The position numbers and the translations under genes are program-made. Under the pieces are notes generated by a model. It was given only the letters and a program-made list of their open reading frames with translations. It was not told the DNA's origin and did not search any database. Below, piece after piece: positions 57,114-64,000 of a stretch of DNA of 64,000 nt. The stretch is from Burkholderiales bacterium (GTDB lineage: Bacteria; Pseudomonadota; Gammaproteobacteria; Burkholderiales; Burkholderiaceae_C). Numbering within the stretch: the first letter of the stretch is position 1; the number at the start of each line of letters is the position of its first letter. The stretch lies in the NCBI GenBank assembly GCA_026400105.1, contig JAPLPQ010000047.1, positions 57,677 to 121,676 of the forward strand, in the 5' to 3' direction.

Positions 57114-57913
57114 CAGTGCGCCTCCGTGGCAGCCGCGTTGACCGCATCAACCCGCGCCGGCTGCAGCCCGATCCGGTCCGGATTCGGGCTGTCGCTGGCG
57201 ATCCGGCCATCGATGAAGCGCACGATACGCCCGGCGTAGGCCGCGATGTCGGCCTCGTGCGTGACCATCAGCACCGTGATGCCCTGCTCGAGGTTCAGGC
57301 GCTGGATCAGCTCCATGATCTCGTGGCCGCGCTGGCTGTCGAGGTTGCCGGTCGGCTCGTCGGCCAGCAGCACCTGGGGCTGGGTCACGATCGCGCGCGC
57401 AATCGCGACCCGCTGCTGCTGGCCGCCCGACAGCTCGGCCGGCGTATGGCCGGCCCAGGGCAGCAGGCCGACCTGATCGAGCGCCCGCTGCGCCGCCGCA
57501 TGGCGGGCGGCGGCCGGCTCGCCGCGGTAGACCAGCGGCAGCTCGACGTTTTCCAGCGCGGAAGTGCGCGCCAGCAGGTTGAAGCCCTGGAACACGAAGC
57601 CGAAATAGCGCCGCCGCAGCCGCGCGCGTTCGTCGCGCGCGAGCGACTGGACCTCGACGCCGCGGAACAGGTAGCGGCCGCCGCTGGGCTGATCGAGCCC
57701 GCCCAGGATGTTCATCGTGGTCGACTTGCCCGACCCGCTCGGTCCCATGATGGCGACGAACTCGCCGGCGTTGATGTCGAGATCGACCCCCTTCAAGGCC
57801 TGGAACGCGGTCTCGCCCGACCCGTAGGTCTTGCTGATGCCGCGCAGCCGGATCAGCGGCACGCCCGGTTCCGCGCCTGCGGTCCCGGCGGCCGGGGTCA
57901 AAGCCGAGGTCAA
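57113..57913 (-). CDS. MacB-like ABC transporter ATPase
   Basis: 266 residues. Walker A is GPSGSGKST, signature LSGGQQQR, Walker B LLADEPTGNLD, and the H-loop is in V-T-H-E. These are typical of the LolD/MacB group. The start overlaps the adaptor stop by 4 bases and the stop overlaps the permease start, so the three genes are tightly coupled. It hydrolyses ATP in the cytoplasm to power the tripartite pump. Confidence 0.94.
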
Positions 57914-59211
57914 GACTTGCCTCCGCTGCCGCGCTGGTCGGTGATGACCCGATCGCCTTCCTTGAGCTCGCCGCCGACGACCTCGGTCACGCGCCCGTCG
58001 CTGATGCCGGCATTGACGGCCACCGCGACCGGCTGGCCCTGGCGCAGCACCCAGACCTTCTTGGCGCCGGCCTTGCTGTCGGCGCGCGCGGTCTTGCGCG
58101 CGCTGGCGGGCGGACGCGGCATCATCATCGACAGCACGCCGCCGCCCTGGGCCTGGCCGTTGACCGGCGTGAAGCGCAACGCGGTGTTGGGCACCAGCAG
58201 CACGCCCTGGCGCTCGGTCGCGACGATGTTGGCGCTGGCGGTCATGCCCGGGCGCAGGCTCAGGTCATGGTTGTCGACCTCGAGGTAGGTGGTGTAGGTC
58301 ACGACGTTGTCGGTCTTGGTCGGGCCGAAGGACACCCGGGTGACCTCGGCCGGATACTGGCGCGCGGGGTAGGCGCCGACGCTGAAGCGCGCCTTCTGGC
58401 CGACCTGGACCGCGCCGACATCGGCCTCGTCGACGCTGACCTCGACCCGCATGCGGCGCAGGTCCTCGGCGATCGTCATCAGCGTGACCGCCTGCAGCGA
58501 GGCCGCCACCGCGTTGCCGGGTTCGACCTTGCGCTCGAGCACGATGCCGTCGATCGGCGAGCGGATCGAGGCCTTCGACAGGTTGGTCTCGTCGGTCGAC
58601 AGCGTGGCGCGGGCCTGCACGATGCCGGCGCGCGCGCTGTCCTCGCTGGCGCGGGCGCGCTCCAACGCGGCGCGGCCGGCGTCGAGCTCGGCCGCCGACG
58701 GCACCTTGCCGCCCGACAGGCGCGCGACCTCCTCCAGCCGGACCAGGCTGGCCTGCGACTCCTTGAGCGTGGCCGTAGCCAGCGCGAGCTGGGCCTGGGC
58801 CGCAGCCAGCGCGGCGCGCGAGCGGCTGACCTGATCCGACAGCTTGGCGGTGTCGAGTTCGACCAGCAGCTGGCCTTGCTTGACCTTGTCGTTGACATCG
58901 ACCGAGACCCGTCGCACCGTGCCCGACAGTTCGCTGCCGATATTGACCGAACGCGTCGGCTGCACCGTGCCGTTGGCCGATACCGTCAGCGTGATGTCGC
59001 CGCGCCTGACCGGCTCGGTCACGTAGAGCGGCTGAGCCTGTTGCGCCTGACGCCCCGACCAGTAGTAGAGGCCCGCCGCCAGCGCGAGCAGCGCCAGCGC
59101 CAGGGCCCACCAGAACGGGCGGCGCCAGCCGCGCGGCGGGCGGTCATCGCCCAGCAGCTGCGCGACAGGATCGGTGGTGGGCGGGGCGGCGGAGGCGTCA
59201 GTGGTGGTCAT
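57910..59211 (-). CDS. MacA-like periplasmic adaptor of a tripartite efflux pump
   Basis: 433 residues. A single membrane anchor (about 31-50) is followed by V-R-R-G-D-I-T-L-T-V-S-A-N-G-T-V and a long helical hairpin rich in Ala/Gln/Leu. The lipoyl half I-R-S-P-I-D-G-I-V and a barrel domain complete the fold. These adaptors link an ABC permease to a TolC-type channel. The gene lies 6 bases after the channel gene and overlaps the ATPase gene by 4. Substrates may be macrolides, peptides or other compounds. Confidence 0.92.
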   Translation of the reverse strand: MTTTDASAAPPTTDPVAQLLGDDRPPRGWRRPFWWALALALLALAAGLYYWSGRQAQQAQPLYVTEPVRRGDITLTVSANGTVQPTRSVNIGSELSGTVRRVSVDVNDKVKQGQLLVELDTAKLSDQVSRSRAALAAAQAQLALATATLKESQASLVRLEEVARLSGGKVPSAAELDAGRAALERARASEDSARAGIVQARATLSTDETNLSKASIRSPIDGIVLERKVEPGNAVAASLQAVTLMTIAEDLRRMRVEVSVDEADVGAVQVGQKARFSVGAYPARQYPAEVTRVSFGPTKTDNVVTYTTYLEVDNHDLSLRPGMTASANIVATERQGVLLVPNTALRFTPVNGQAQGGGVLSMMMPRPPASARKTARADSKAGAKKVWVLRQGQPVAVAVNAGISDGRVTEVVGGELKEGDRVITDQRGSGGKS

Positions 59212-59217
59212 GTGGGA

Positions 59218-60729
59218 TCAGGGATGGGGGGCGGCATCGGGCGTCCAGCCGCCACCGAGCGCCAGGTACAGGCGCACATGGTCGGCGCTGAGCGCGGCGC
59301 GGGTGGTCTCGAACTCGCTTTGCGCGGACAGCAGGGTGCGCTGGGTATCGAGCACGGTGCGGAAATCGATCAGGCCGCTGGCGTAGCGCTGGCGCGCCAG
59401 CAGCTCGGCATTGGCCGCCGCCTCGGCCGCGGCCTGCAGACGGATCAGCCGCTCGCGGTCGCCCGCCAAGGCGGCCAGCGCGTCCTCGACCTGCTGCAGC
59501 GCGCCGAGCAAGGCGGCCTCGTAGCCGATGCGCGACTGCTCGAGCGCGGCCTGCTGGGCCCGCACCTGCGCGCGCGCCGCGCCGCCATCGAACAGCGAGG
59601 CGCTCAGACCCGCCAGCAGGGTGCGCGTCAGCGAGGCCAGCTCGAACAGGTCGGCCGGACGAGCAGCCGCCAGCCCGAGCGAGCCGGCGAGCTGGAAGCT
59701 GGGCCAGCGCGCCGCGTCGGCCTGCTCGACCCGCGCCAGTGCCGCCAGCACGCGCTGTTCGGCCGCGCGCAGGTCGGCGCGCTGGCGCAGCGTCTCGGCC
59801 GGAAACGACAGGACCAGCTGGGCCGGAGGCAGCGGCACTGGCTGGACGGCCTCGAGCAGCGGCTGCGTGGCCGCCGGCGCCTGGCCGCCCAGCAGCGCCA
59901 GCGCATGCGCGGTCTTGCTCAGGCTGGTGCGCAGCGCCGGGATCTGGGCCCGGGTCTGCTCGGTCGCGGCGCGCGCCTGCTCGAGGTCGAGCGATGACGC
60001 CAGTCCGGCCTGCACCCGCCAGTCGGTGATCTGCAAGGTGTCTTGCTGGGCCGCCAGGTTCGCGCGTGCGATCGCCAGCCGCGCCTGCAGGCCGCGCAGT
60101 TCGATATAGCTCAGCGCGACCTCGGCCGCCAGGTCCACCCGGGCCTGCTCCAGGCCGAAGCGCGCCGCCTGCAGCTCGGCCTCGCCAGCCTGGATAACCG
60201 CGCGCTGGCGACCGGCCAGGTCGGGGTCCCAGGCCGCGTCGAGGCCGGCGCGCCAGCTGTTGCCGACCGCGGCATTGCCCGAGCGGCTGCGCTGGACCGA
60301 GGCGCTGGCGCCGACTTCGGGCCAGCGACCGGCCTGCGCCACCTCGCGCAGCGCGCGCGCCTGCTCGACCGCGGCCAGCGCGCTGCGCACGCTGGTGCTG
60401 GCCTGCAAGGCCTGTTCGACCTGCGCCATCAATTGGTTGTCGCCAAAGCCACGCCACCAGAGCGCGAGCTCGGTCGGCGCTGGCTCGGAGCTGGTCCGAC
60501 CGGCATCGACCGCCGGCACTTGCTCCGGCACTTGCCCTCGCATTGGCATCGGCGCTTGCGACCACTGCGCCGGCAGCAAGAGCGGGGGCAAGGCGGCATC
60601 GCCCCGCGCAGCCAGCGCCGGCTCGGCCGTCGCCCACCCAGGCGCCAATGCCAGCGCGAGTACGACTCCGGCCAGCGCCCGGCCGGCATGACCAGCGGTG
60701 CGAGTCTTGCGGATCGACGACGCCGTCAT
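59218..60729 (-). CDS. TolC/NodT-type outer membrane efflux channel
   Basis: 503 residues when started at the ATG at 60729, which overlaps the thpR stop by 4 bases; the frame is open to 60756. A signal peptide (L-A-G-V-V-L-A-L-A-L-A-P-G-W-A-T-A) is followed by two outer membrane factor repeats with typical helices (L-A-A-Q-Q-D-T-L-Q-I-T-D-W-R and A-L-L-G-A-L-Q-Q-V-E-D-A-L). It lacks an obvious lipobox. It supplies the outer membrane exit for the MacAB-like pump encoded directly after it. Confidence 0.92.
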   Translation of the reverse strand: MTASSIRKTRTAGHAGRALAGVVLALALAPGWATAEPALAARGDAALPPLLLPAQWSQAPMPMRGQVPEQVPAVDAGRTSSEPAPTELALWWRGFGDNQLMAQVEQALQASTSVRSALAAVEQARALREVAQAGRWPEVGASASVQRSRSGNAAVGNSWRAGLDAAWDPDLAGRQRAVIQAGEAELQAARFGLEQARVDLAAEVALSYIELRGLQARLAIARANLAAQQDTLQITDWRVQAGLASSLDLEQARAATEQTRAQIPALRTSLSKTAHALALLGGQAPAATQPLLEAVQPVPLPPAQLVLSFPAETLRQRADLRAAEQRVLAALARVEQADAARWPSFQLAGSLGLAAARPADLFELASLTRTLLAGLSASLFDGGAARAQVRAQQAALEQSRIGYEAALLGALQQVEDALAALAGDRERLIRLQAAAEAAANAELLARQRYASGLIDFRTVLDTQRTLLSAQSEFETTRAALSADHVRLYLALGGGWTPDAAPHP

Positions 60730-61277
60730 CGGATCAAGTGGGGTTCGGGTTTGCATTGATTGACAGAATATTGCTGCACCGCATCGTAACGCCAGCGCGG
60801 GTCACCGGTCGAACGCACCAGGGCATAGCCCCGCACCGGCCAGGCAATCCTAGGCGGTTCGAGCGCAAGCTGCGCACCGACGGCCGAGCGTGCCAGGGTC
60901 AGATGCGGCCGATAGGGTCTGGCATCGGGCGCCAGGCCCAGCCGCTGCAAGGCCTGCCCGAGCGCCGCGTGCAGGCGCTGCAGCGCAGGCGGAACCGCGT
61001 CGCAGGTCAGCACCGCGATGCCGTGCCAGAGCTCGGCCCGGTCCAGCACCAGCTCGAACGGCTCGAAATCGACCGCCAGCCCGGCGCGCAGCCCGACCAG
61101 CCGCTCGGGCGGCAAGTTACCCAGAAAATGCAGCGTCAGGTGCCAGTCGGCCTCGTCATAGCGGCGGGCCGCGTCGGGCCAGCCCCAGCACAGGGCCTGC
61201 TCGCGCAAGGCGGCGCGCACGGCGGCATCGGGCCAGAGGGCCAGAAACAGGCGCGGGCGCGGGATCGGCGGCGGCAT
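60726..61277 (-). CDS. thpR: RNA 2',3'-cyclic phosphodiesterase (LigT/2H family)
   Basis: 183 residues, normal length. The two catalytic HxT motifs are present as H-L-T-L-H-F-L-G and H-L-T-L-A-R, separated by about 80 residues, and the start R-L-F-L-A-L-W-P is typical. The enzyme opens 2',3'-cyclic phosphates in RNA. Its stop overlaps the start of the outer membrane channel gene (ATGA), placing it inside an efflux operon, and it starts 12 bases after the preceding exported-protein gene. Confidence 0.92.
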   Translation of the reverse strand: MPPPIPRPRLFLALWPDAAVRAALREQALCWGWPDAARRYDEADWHLTLHFLGNLPPERLVGLRAGLAVDFEPFELVLDRAELWHGIAVLTCDAVPPALQRLHAALGQALQRLGLAPDARPYRPHLTLARSAVGAQLALEPPRIAWPVRGYALVRSTGDPRWRYDAVQQYSVNQCKPEPHLIR

Positions 61278-61289
61278 CAGCCGGCTGCT

Positions 61290-62276
61290 TCAGTTGGCCG
61301 CAGCGCTGCCGGCGGCCAGGCGTGCCAGCTCGCGCCGCTTCATCGCCAGGTAGTCGTCGCGCTCGAGCTCGTGCAACTGCAGGGGGTGGCGTTCGGTCGC
61401 GTCGAACCAGGCCTGCAGGCGGCGCTCGGGCCGTTGTGCCGCCGGCAAGGCCAGCGCGCCCAGATAGGCCTCGATCGCCAGGTAGTAGCGCAAGGTGTTG
61501 CGCTCGACCGCGCCACGCAGGCCTTCGATGTAAATCGGGCTGCCGTCGGCGGCGCGACCAACGACGCTGAAACCGACCTTGTCGCGGCCCAGCGTCGCCA
61601 GATAGCCCTGCAGCGCCAGCCGGGCCGCCAGCCCGTAGCGATAGGAATAGTTCAGGCGCAGGAAGCTGCCGCCCGCGGGCAACGGCGCCAGCTCGAGCGC
61701 GATCCGGAAGTCGCGCGTGCCCAGGGGGCCTTCGGCGGCCTCGAGTCGCAGCGCCAGGTAGTCGGGCTGGCTGGCCAGGATGCGATAGCCGAGCCCGAGC
61801 GCGAAGGCATCTTCCACCGGCTGGTCATGCTTGCGCCCGATCGCGATCTGCAGCCGGCGGTCCGCGCCCGTCCCCAGCGCCAGGCAATGCTTGACGTTGA
61901 GGTGCAGCATCAGGATGTCGCACCAGGCCTGGTGCGATTGCAGCGCCGCCGCCGCGACGGCAAACGGCTGCGCGATGACGGCATGGATCTCGCCGCTCAG
62001 TCGGTCGCCCTGCTGCACCGATTCGAGCACCAGCGGACGACCGAAGTTGTTGTCGGCCAGGGCCGAGCGGAGCTCGACTTGGCGCGCGCGCAGGGCAGCG
62101 CCATCCTGCGCCCAGGCCGGGGCAGCCAGGCCCAGGCCAGCCGATGCGAGCGCCAGCCAGGCCAGCACGGGCCGCATCGAGCAGACGGGCCAGACCGGAC
62201 GGAGCCGGCCCGCCCTCGCCTGGACAGCGAAAAATCCGGCAATGGCGGCAAATGCTGTGATGGCGGCAATCAGCAT
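61290..62276 (-). CDS. Exported protein of unknown function
   Basis: 328 residues from the ATG at 62276, chosen because AGGGAGGA sits 4 bases upstream. An internal ATG at 62177 begins a cleaner signal peptide (V-L-A-W-L-A-L-A-S-A-G-L-G-L-A-A-P-A-W-A) and is the main alternative. The mature part reads E-S-V-Q-Q-G-D-R-L-S-G-E-I-H-A-V, C-D-I-L-M-L-H-L-N-V-K-H-C and I-Y-I-E-G-L-R-G-A-V-E-R-N-T-L-R-Y-Y-L-A-I, with no family I can name. It is the first gene of the thpR-efflux operon. Confidence 0.75.
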   Translation of the reverse strand: MLIAAITAFAAIAGFFAVQARAGRLRPVWPVCSMRPVLAWLALASAGLGLAAPAWAQDGAALRARQVELRSALADNNFGRPLVLESVQQGDRLSGEIHAVIAQPFAVAAAALQSHQAWCDILMLHLNVKHCLALGTGADRRLQIAIGRKHDQPVEDAFALGLGYRILASQPDYLALRLEAAEGPLGTRDFRIALELAPLPAGGSFLRLNYSYRYGLAARLALQGYLATLGRDKVGFSVVGRAADGSPIYIEGLRGAVERNTLRYYLAIEAYLGALALPAAQRPERRLQAWFDATERHPLQLHELERDDYLAMKRRELARLAAGSAAAN

Positions 62277-62395
62277 GGAGTCCTCCCTGAACGCAGCTTG
62301 ACCCATTCTAGGTCGGCCTGCGACATTGCCGTGGACCGTTTCCAGAGCACGGCGGGATCGATCGGCGGGCGCTGCCGATAAGATGGCGCCTGCCC

Positions 62396-63652
62396 ATGAA
62401 GCCAAATCCCGCAAGTTCCCACCTCCAGTCCATCGCCAGCCTGAGCGCGCTCGGACGCGGGCTGCTGCTGGCGGCCGCTGTCGCGCTGCTCGCGGGCAGT
62501 GCCTCGGCGCTGTTCCTGCACGCGCTCGACTGGGCCACGGAAACGCGCCTGGCCAAGCCCTGGCTGCTCGCGGGCCTGCCCTTGGCGGGCTTTGCGGTCG
62601 GCTGGGCCTATCTCAAGCTCGGTGGCCGCTCGGACGGCGGCAACAACCTGCTGATCGACGAAATCCACCAGCCGCGCCAGGCGCTGCCGCTGCGCATGGC
62701 GCCGCTGGTGTTGCTGGCCACCGTGCTGTCGCACCTGTTCGGCGCCTCGGTCGGGCGCGAAGGCACGGCGGTGCAGATGGGCGGTGCGCTGGCCGACCAG
62801 CTCGCGCGCGCCTTCAAGCTGGCGCGCGAGGAACGCCCGGTGCTGCTGATGTGCGGCATCGCGGCCGGCTTCGGCTCGGTGTTCGGCACGCCGCTGGCCG
62901 GCGCGGTGTTCGCGCTCGAGGTGCTCGCGGTTGGTCGCCTGCATCATGCCGTGCTGCTGCCCTGCCTGGTCGCGGCGCTGCTGGCCGACCGCGTCGCGCT
63001 GCTCTGGGGCGTGACGCATTCGCACTACGCGGTCGCGCCGTTCGGCGCGCTGTCGCTGCTGCAACTGGGCGCGCTGCTACTGGCCGGCGTGCTGTTCGGT
63101 CTGACGGCCAGGCTGTTCGCGGGCGCCAGCCACGCGCTGGCCGCGCAGTTCAAGCGCCGCATCGCCTGGGCGCCACTGCGCCCGCTGCTGGGCGGCTGCG
63201 TGATCGCCGCGCTCGCCTGGAGCCTGGGCGCCGAGCGCTATCTGGGCCTGGGCCTGCCGGTGATCCAACAGTCCTTCGAGCAGCCGCTGCCGGCCTGGGA
63301 CTTCGTGGGCAAGCTCGCGTTCACGGTCGCCTCGATCGGCTCGGGCTTCAAGGGCGGCGAGGTCACGCCGCTGTTCTTCATCGGCGCCACGCTGGGCAAC
63401 GCACTGGCGCCGCTGCTGCCGCTGCCGCTGGACCTGCTGGCCGCGGTCGGCCTGGTCGCGGTGTTCGCGGGCGCCGCCAACACGCCGCTGGCCTGCACGC
63501 TGATGGCGGTCGAGCTGTTCGGCGCCGCGCTGGGCATGCCGGCGGCGCTGGGCTGCGCGGCCAGCTACCTCTGCTCGGGTCCGCAAGGCATCTACCATGC
63601 CCAGCGTCCCGGCGCAGGCAAGGCCACCAAGCCCGCACCCCCTGCAGCCTGA
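62396..63652 (+). CDS. ClC-family anion channel/antiporter, fluoride-type motifs
   Basis: 418 residues with 10-12 membrane segments. The gating-glutamate motif is S-V-G-R-E122-G-T-A-V-Q, with Thr at the position where chloride ClCs have Pro. The first selectivity motif, normally G-S-G-I-P, is S-D-G-G-N-N-L-L-I (about residues 78-86). From memory, GNNL-type and GREGT motifs mark the CLC-F fluoride/proton antiporters. There are no C-terminal CBS domains. It is divergent from the exported-protein operon. Fluoride export is inferred from motifs; no fluoride riboswitch was found upstream. Confidence 0.85.
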   Translation: MKPNPASSHLQSIASLSALGRGLLLAAAVALLAGSASALFLHALDWATETRLAKPWLLAGLPLAGFAVGWAYLKLGGRSDGGNNLLIDEIHQPRQALPLRMAPLVLLATVLSHLFGASVGREGTAVQMGGALADQLARAFKLAREERPVLLMCGIAAGFGSVFGTPLAGAVFALEVLAVGRLHHAVLLPCLVAALLADRVALLWGVTHSHYAVAPFGALSLLQLGALLLAGVLFGLTARLFAGASHALAAQFKRRIAWAPLRPLLGGCVIAALAWSLGAERYLGLGLPVIQQSFEQPLPAWDFVGKLAFTVASIGSGFKGGEVTPLFFIGATLGNALAPLLPLPLDLLAAVGLVAVFAGAANTPLACTLMAVELFGAALGMPAALGCAASYLCSGPQGIYHAQRPGAGKATKPAPPAA

Positions 63653-63809
63653 GCCGGACCGGCACAGCGCGGCAGCGCGGCAGCGCAAAGCTTGACAAGT
63701 CACGGTTTTTTCACGCAGCGCGGGTAGATTTCTGGTTTCAAGATCGCGCAGCTCAACCCTGCGAGATCCGATCCTTCGTCGACTGCCCCACACCGGGAGC
63801 TCCGTGATC

Positions 63810-64000
63810 ATGCCTTGCGGCTACCTGCCCCGTTTTCTCTCGCTGGCCTTGCTGACGCTGTGCTGCGCGCTGGCCGCCTGTTCGCCACGCCAGCTCATCG
63901 TCCATGGCGTGGGCGATGCGCTCGCCAGCCAGGGCCAGGCGCAGGAGGAAGACCTCGAGCTCGCGCGCGAGGCCAGCGCCTTCTACCTGAAGCTGTCGGA
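63810..64000 (+). CDS. TatT-like lipoprotein of a TRAP system (3' partial)
   Basis: Only the first 63 codons fit in the window. The start may be this ATG or a GTG at 63804; GGGAG lies just upstream. A lipoprotein signal L-A-L-L-T-L-C-C-A-L-A-A-C-S is followed by R-Q-L-I-V-H-G-V-G-D-A-L-A-S-Q-G and L-A-R-E-A-S-A-F-Y-L-K-L-S. This matches the start of TatT-type (TRAP-associated, trimeric periplasmic) proteins as I remember them. The rest of the gene and any TRAP partners lie beyond the window. Confidence 0.65.
   Translation, partial: MPCGYLPRFLSLALLTLCCALAACSPRQLIVHGVGDALASQGQAQEEDLELAREASAFYLKLS

Noticed and set aside
62277..62395. Possible fluoride riboswitch before the ClC gene
   Set aside because: A GATGG occurs near 62383, but the rest of the crcB fold could not be matched and little space is available.
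63692..63697. TTGACA upstream of the final lipoprotein gene as a promoter
   Set aside because: No acceptable -10 at 16-18 bases downstream.

Overview
The window looks like the chromosome of a high-GC betaproteobacterium of the order Burkholderiales (Comamonadaceae/Sphaerotilaceae type). The clues are two Bug/TctC-type solute-binding proteins with LysR partners, tandem glycine riboswitches before gcvTHP, a MacAB-type efflux operon, and a strong G/C preference at third codon positions from about 15 kb onward. That taxonomic call is inference from gene content. By eye the first 15 kb is less GC-rich and more mixed in codon use than the rest, which fits an accessory region.

Layout. 1-4762: a YbhGFSR-like ABC exporter (HlyD adaptor, two separate ATPases, two ABC-2 permeases), its genes overlapping or nearly touching. 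4763-5627: no recognisable gene. 5628-13127: a five-gene cassette of a ComEC-like metallo-beta-lactamase protein, a caspase-like protease, a protein of unknown function, an AAA+ ATPase with a C-terminal helix-turn-helix, and a subtilisin-like protease. This resembles a bacterial conflict/defence module and is the most interesting part of the window. 13148-14981: island edge debris (a Fic gene lacking its start, a small 2Fe-2S ferredoxin, a frameshifted IS3-type transposase remnant).

14985-27000 is a glycine/serine block. A tandem glycine riboswitch precedes gcvT-gcvH-gcvP. A LysR / Bug / M20 amidohydrolase cluster follows. Then come a minus-strand dadA-GlcG/HbpS-like pair with its own tandem glycine riboswitch and a consensus-quality sigma-54 promoter, and divergently sdaA (serine deaminase). 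Glycine cleavage, D-amino acid oxidation and serine deamination are therefore side by side, and two of the three are under glycine-sensing RNA.

27058-39788 holds a second LysR/Bug pair, a delta-60 repeat lipoprotein, a DODA-type dioxygenase, aroE, an MHS-type and an HcaT-like MFS transporter, aroC, a small lipoprotein, an LruC/DUF4114 exported protein and a CBS-pair protein. 39846-51117 is mostly housekeeping: a YihY-type membrane protein, a DUF2069 protein, a GlcD-like FAD oxidase, thyA, DUF2322, LysE, a PAS-GGDEF-EAL protein, an RNB exonuclease, an esterase, a cupin and dcd. 51132-55759 has dcd translationally coupled to a very large hybrid sensor kinase. 55899-62276 is one minus-strand operon: an exported protein, thpR, an outer membrane channel, a MacA-like adaptor, and a MacB-like ATPase and permease. 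62396 to the end holds a ClC-type channel with fluoride-antiporter-like motifs and the start of a TatT-like lipoprotein.

No rRNA, tRNA or CRISPR array was seen. Very long antisense open frames opposite gcvP, the GGDEF/EAL gene and the sensor kinase are GC-driven shadows and are not annotated.
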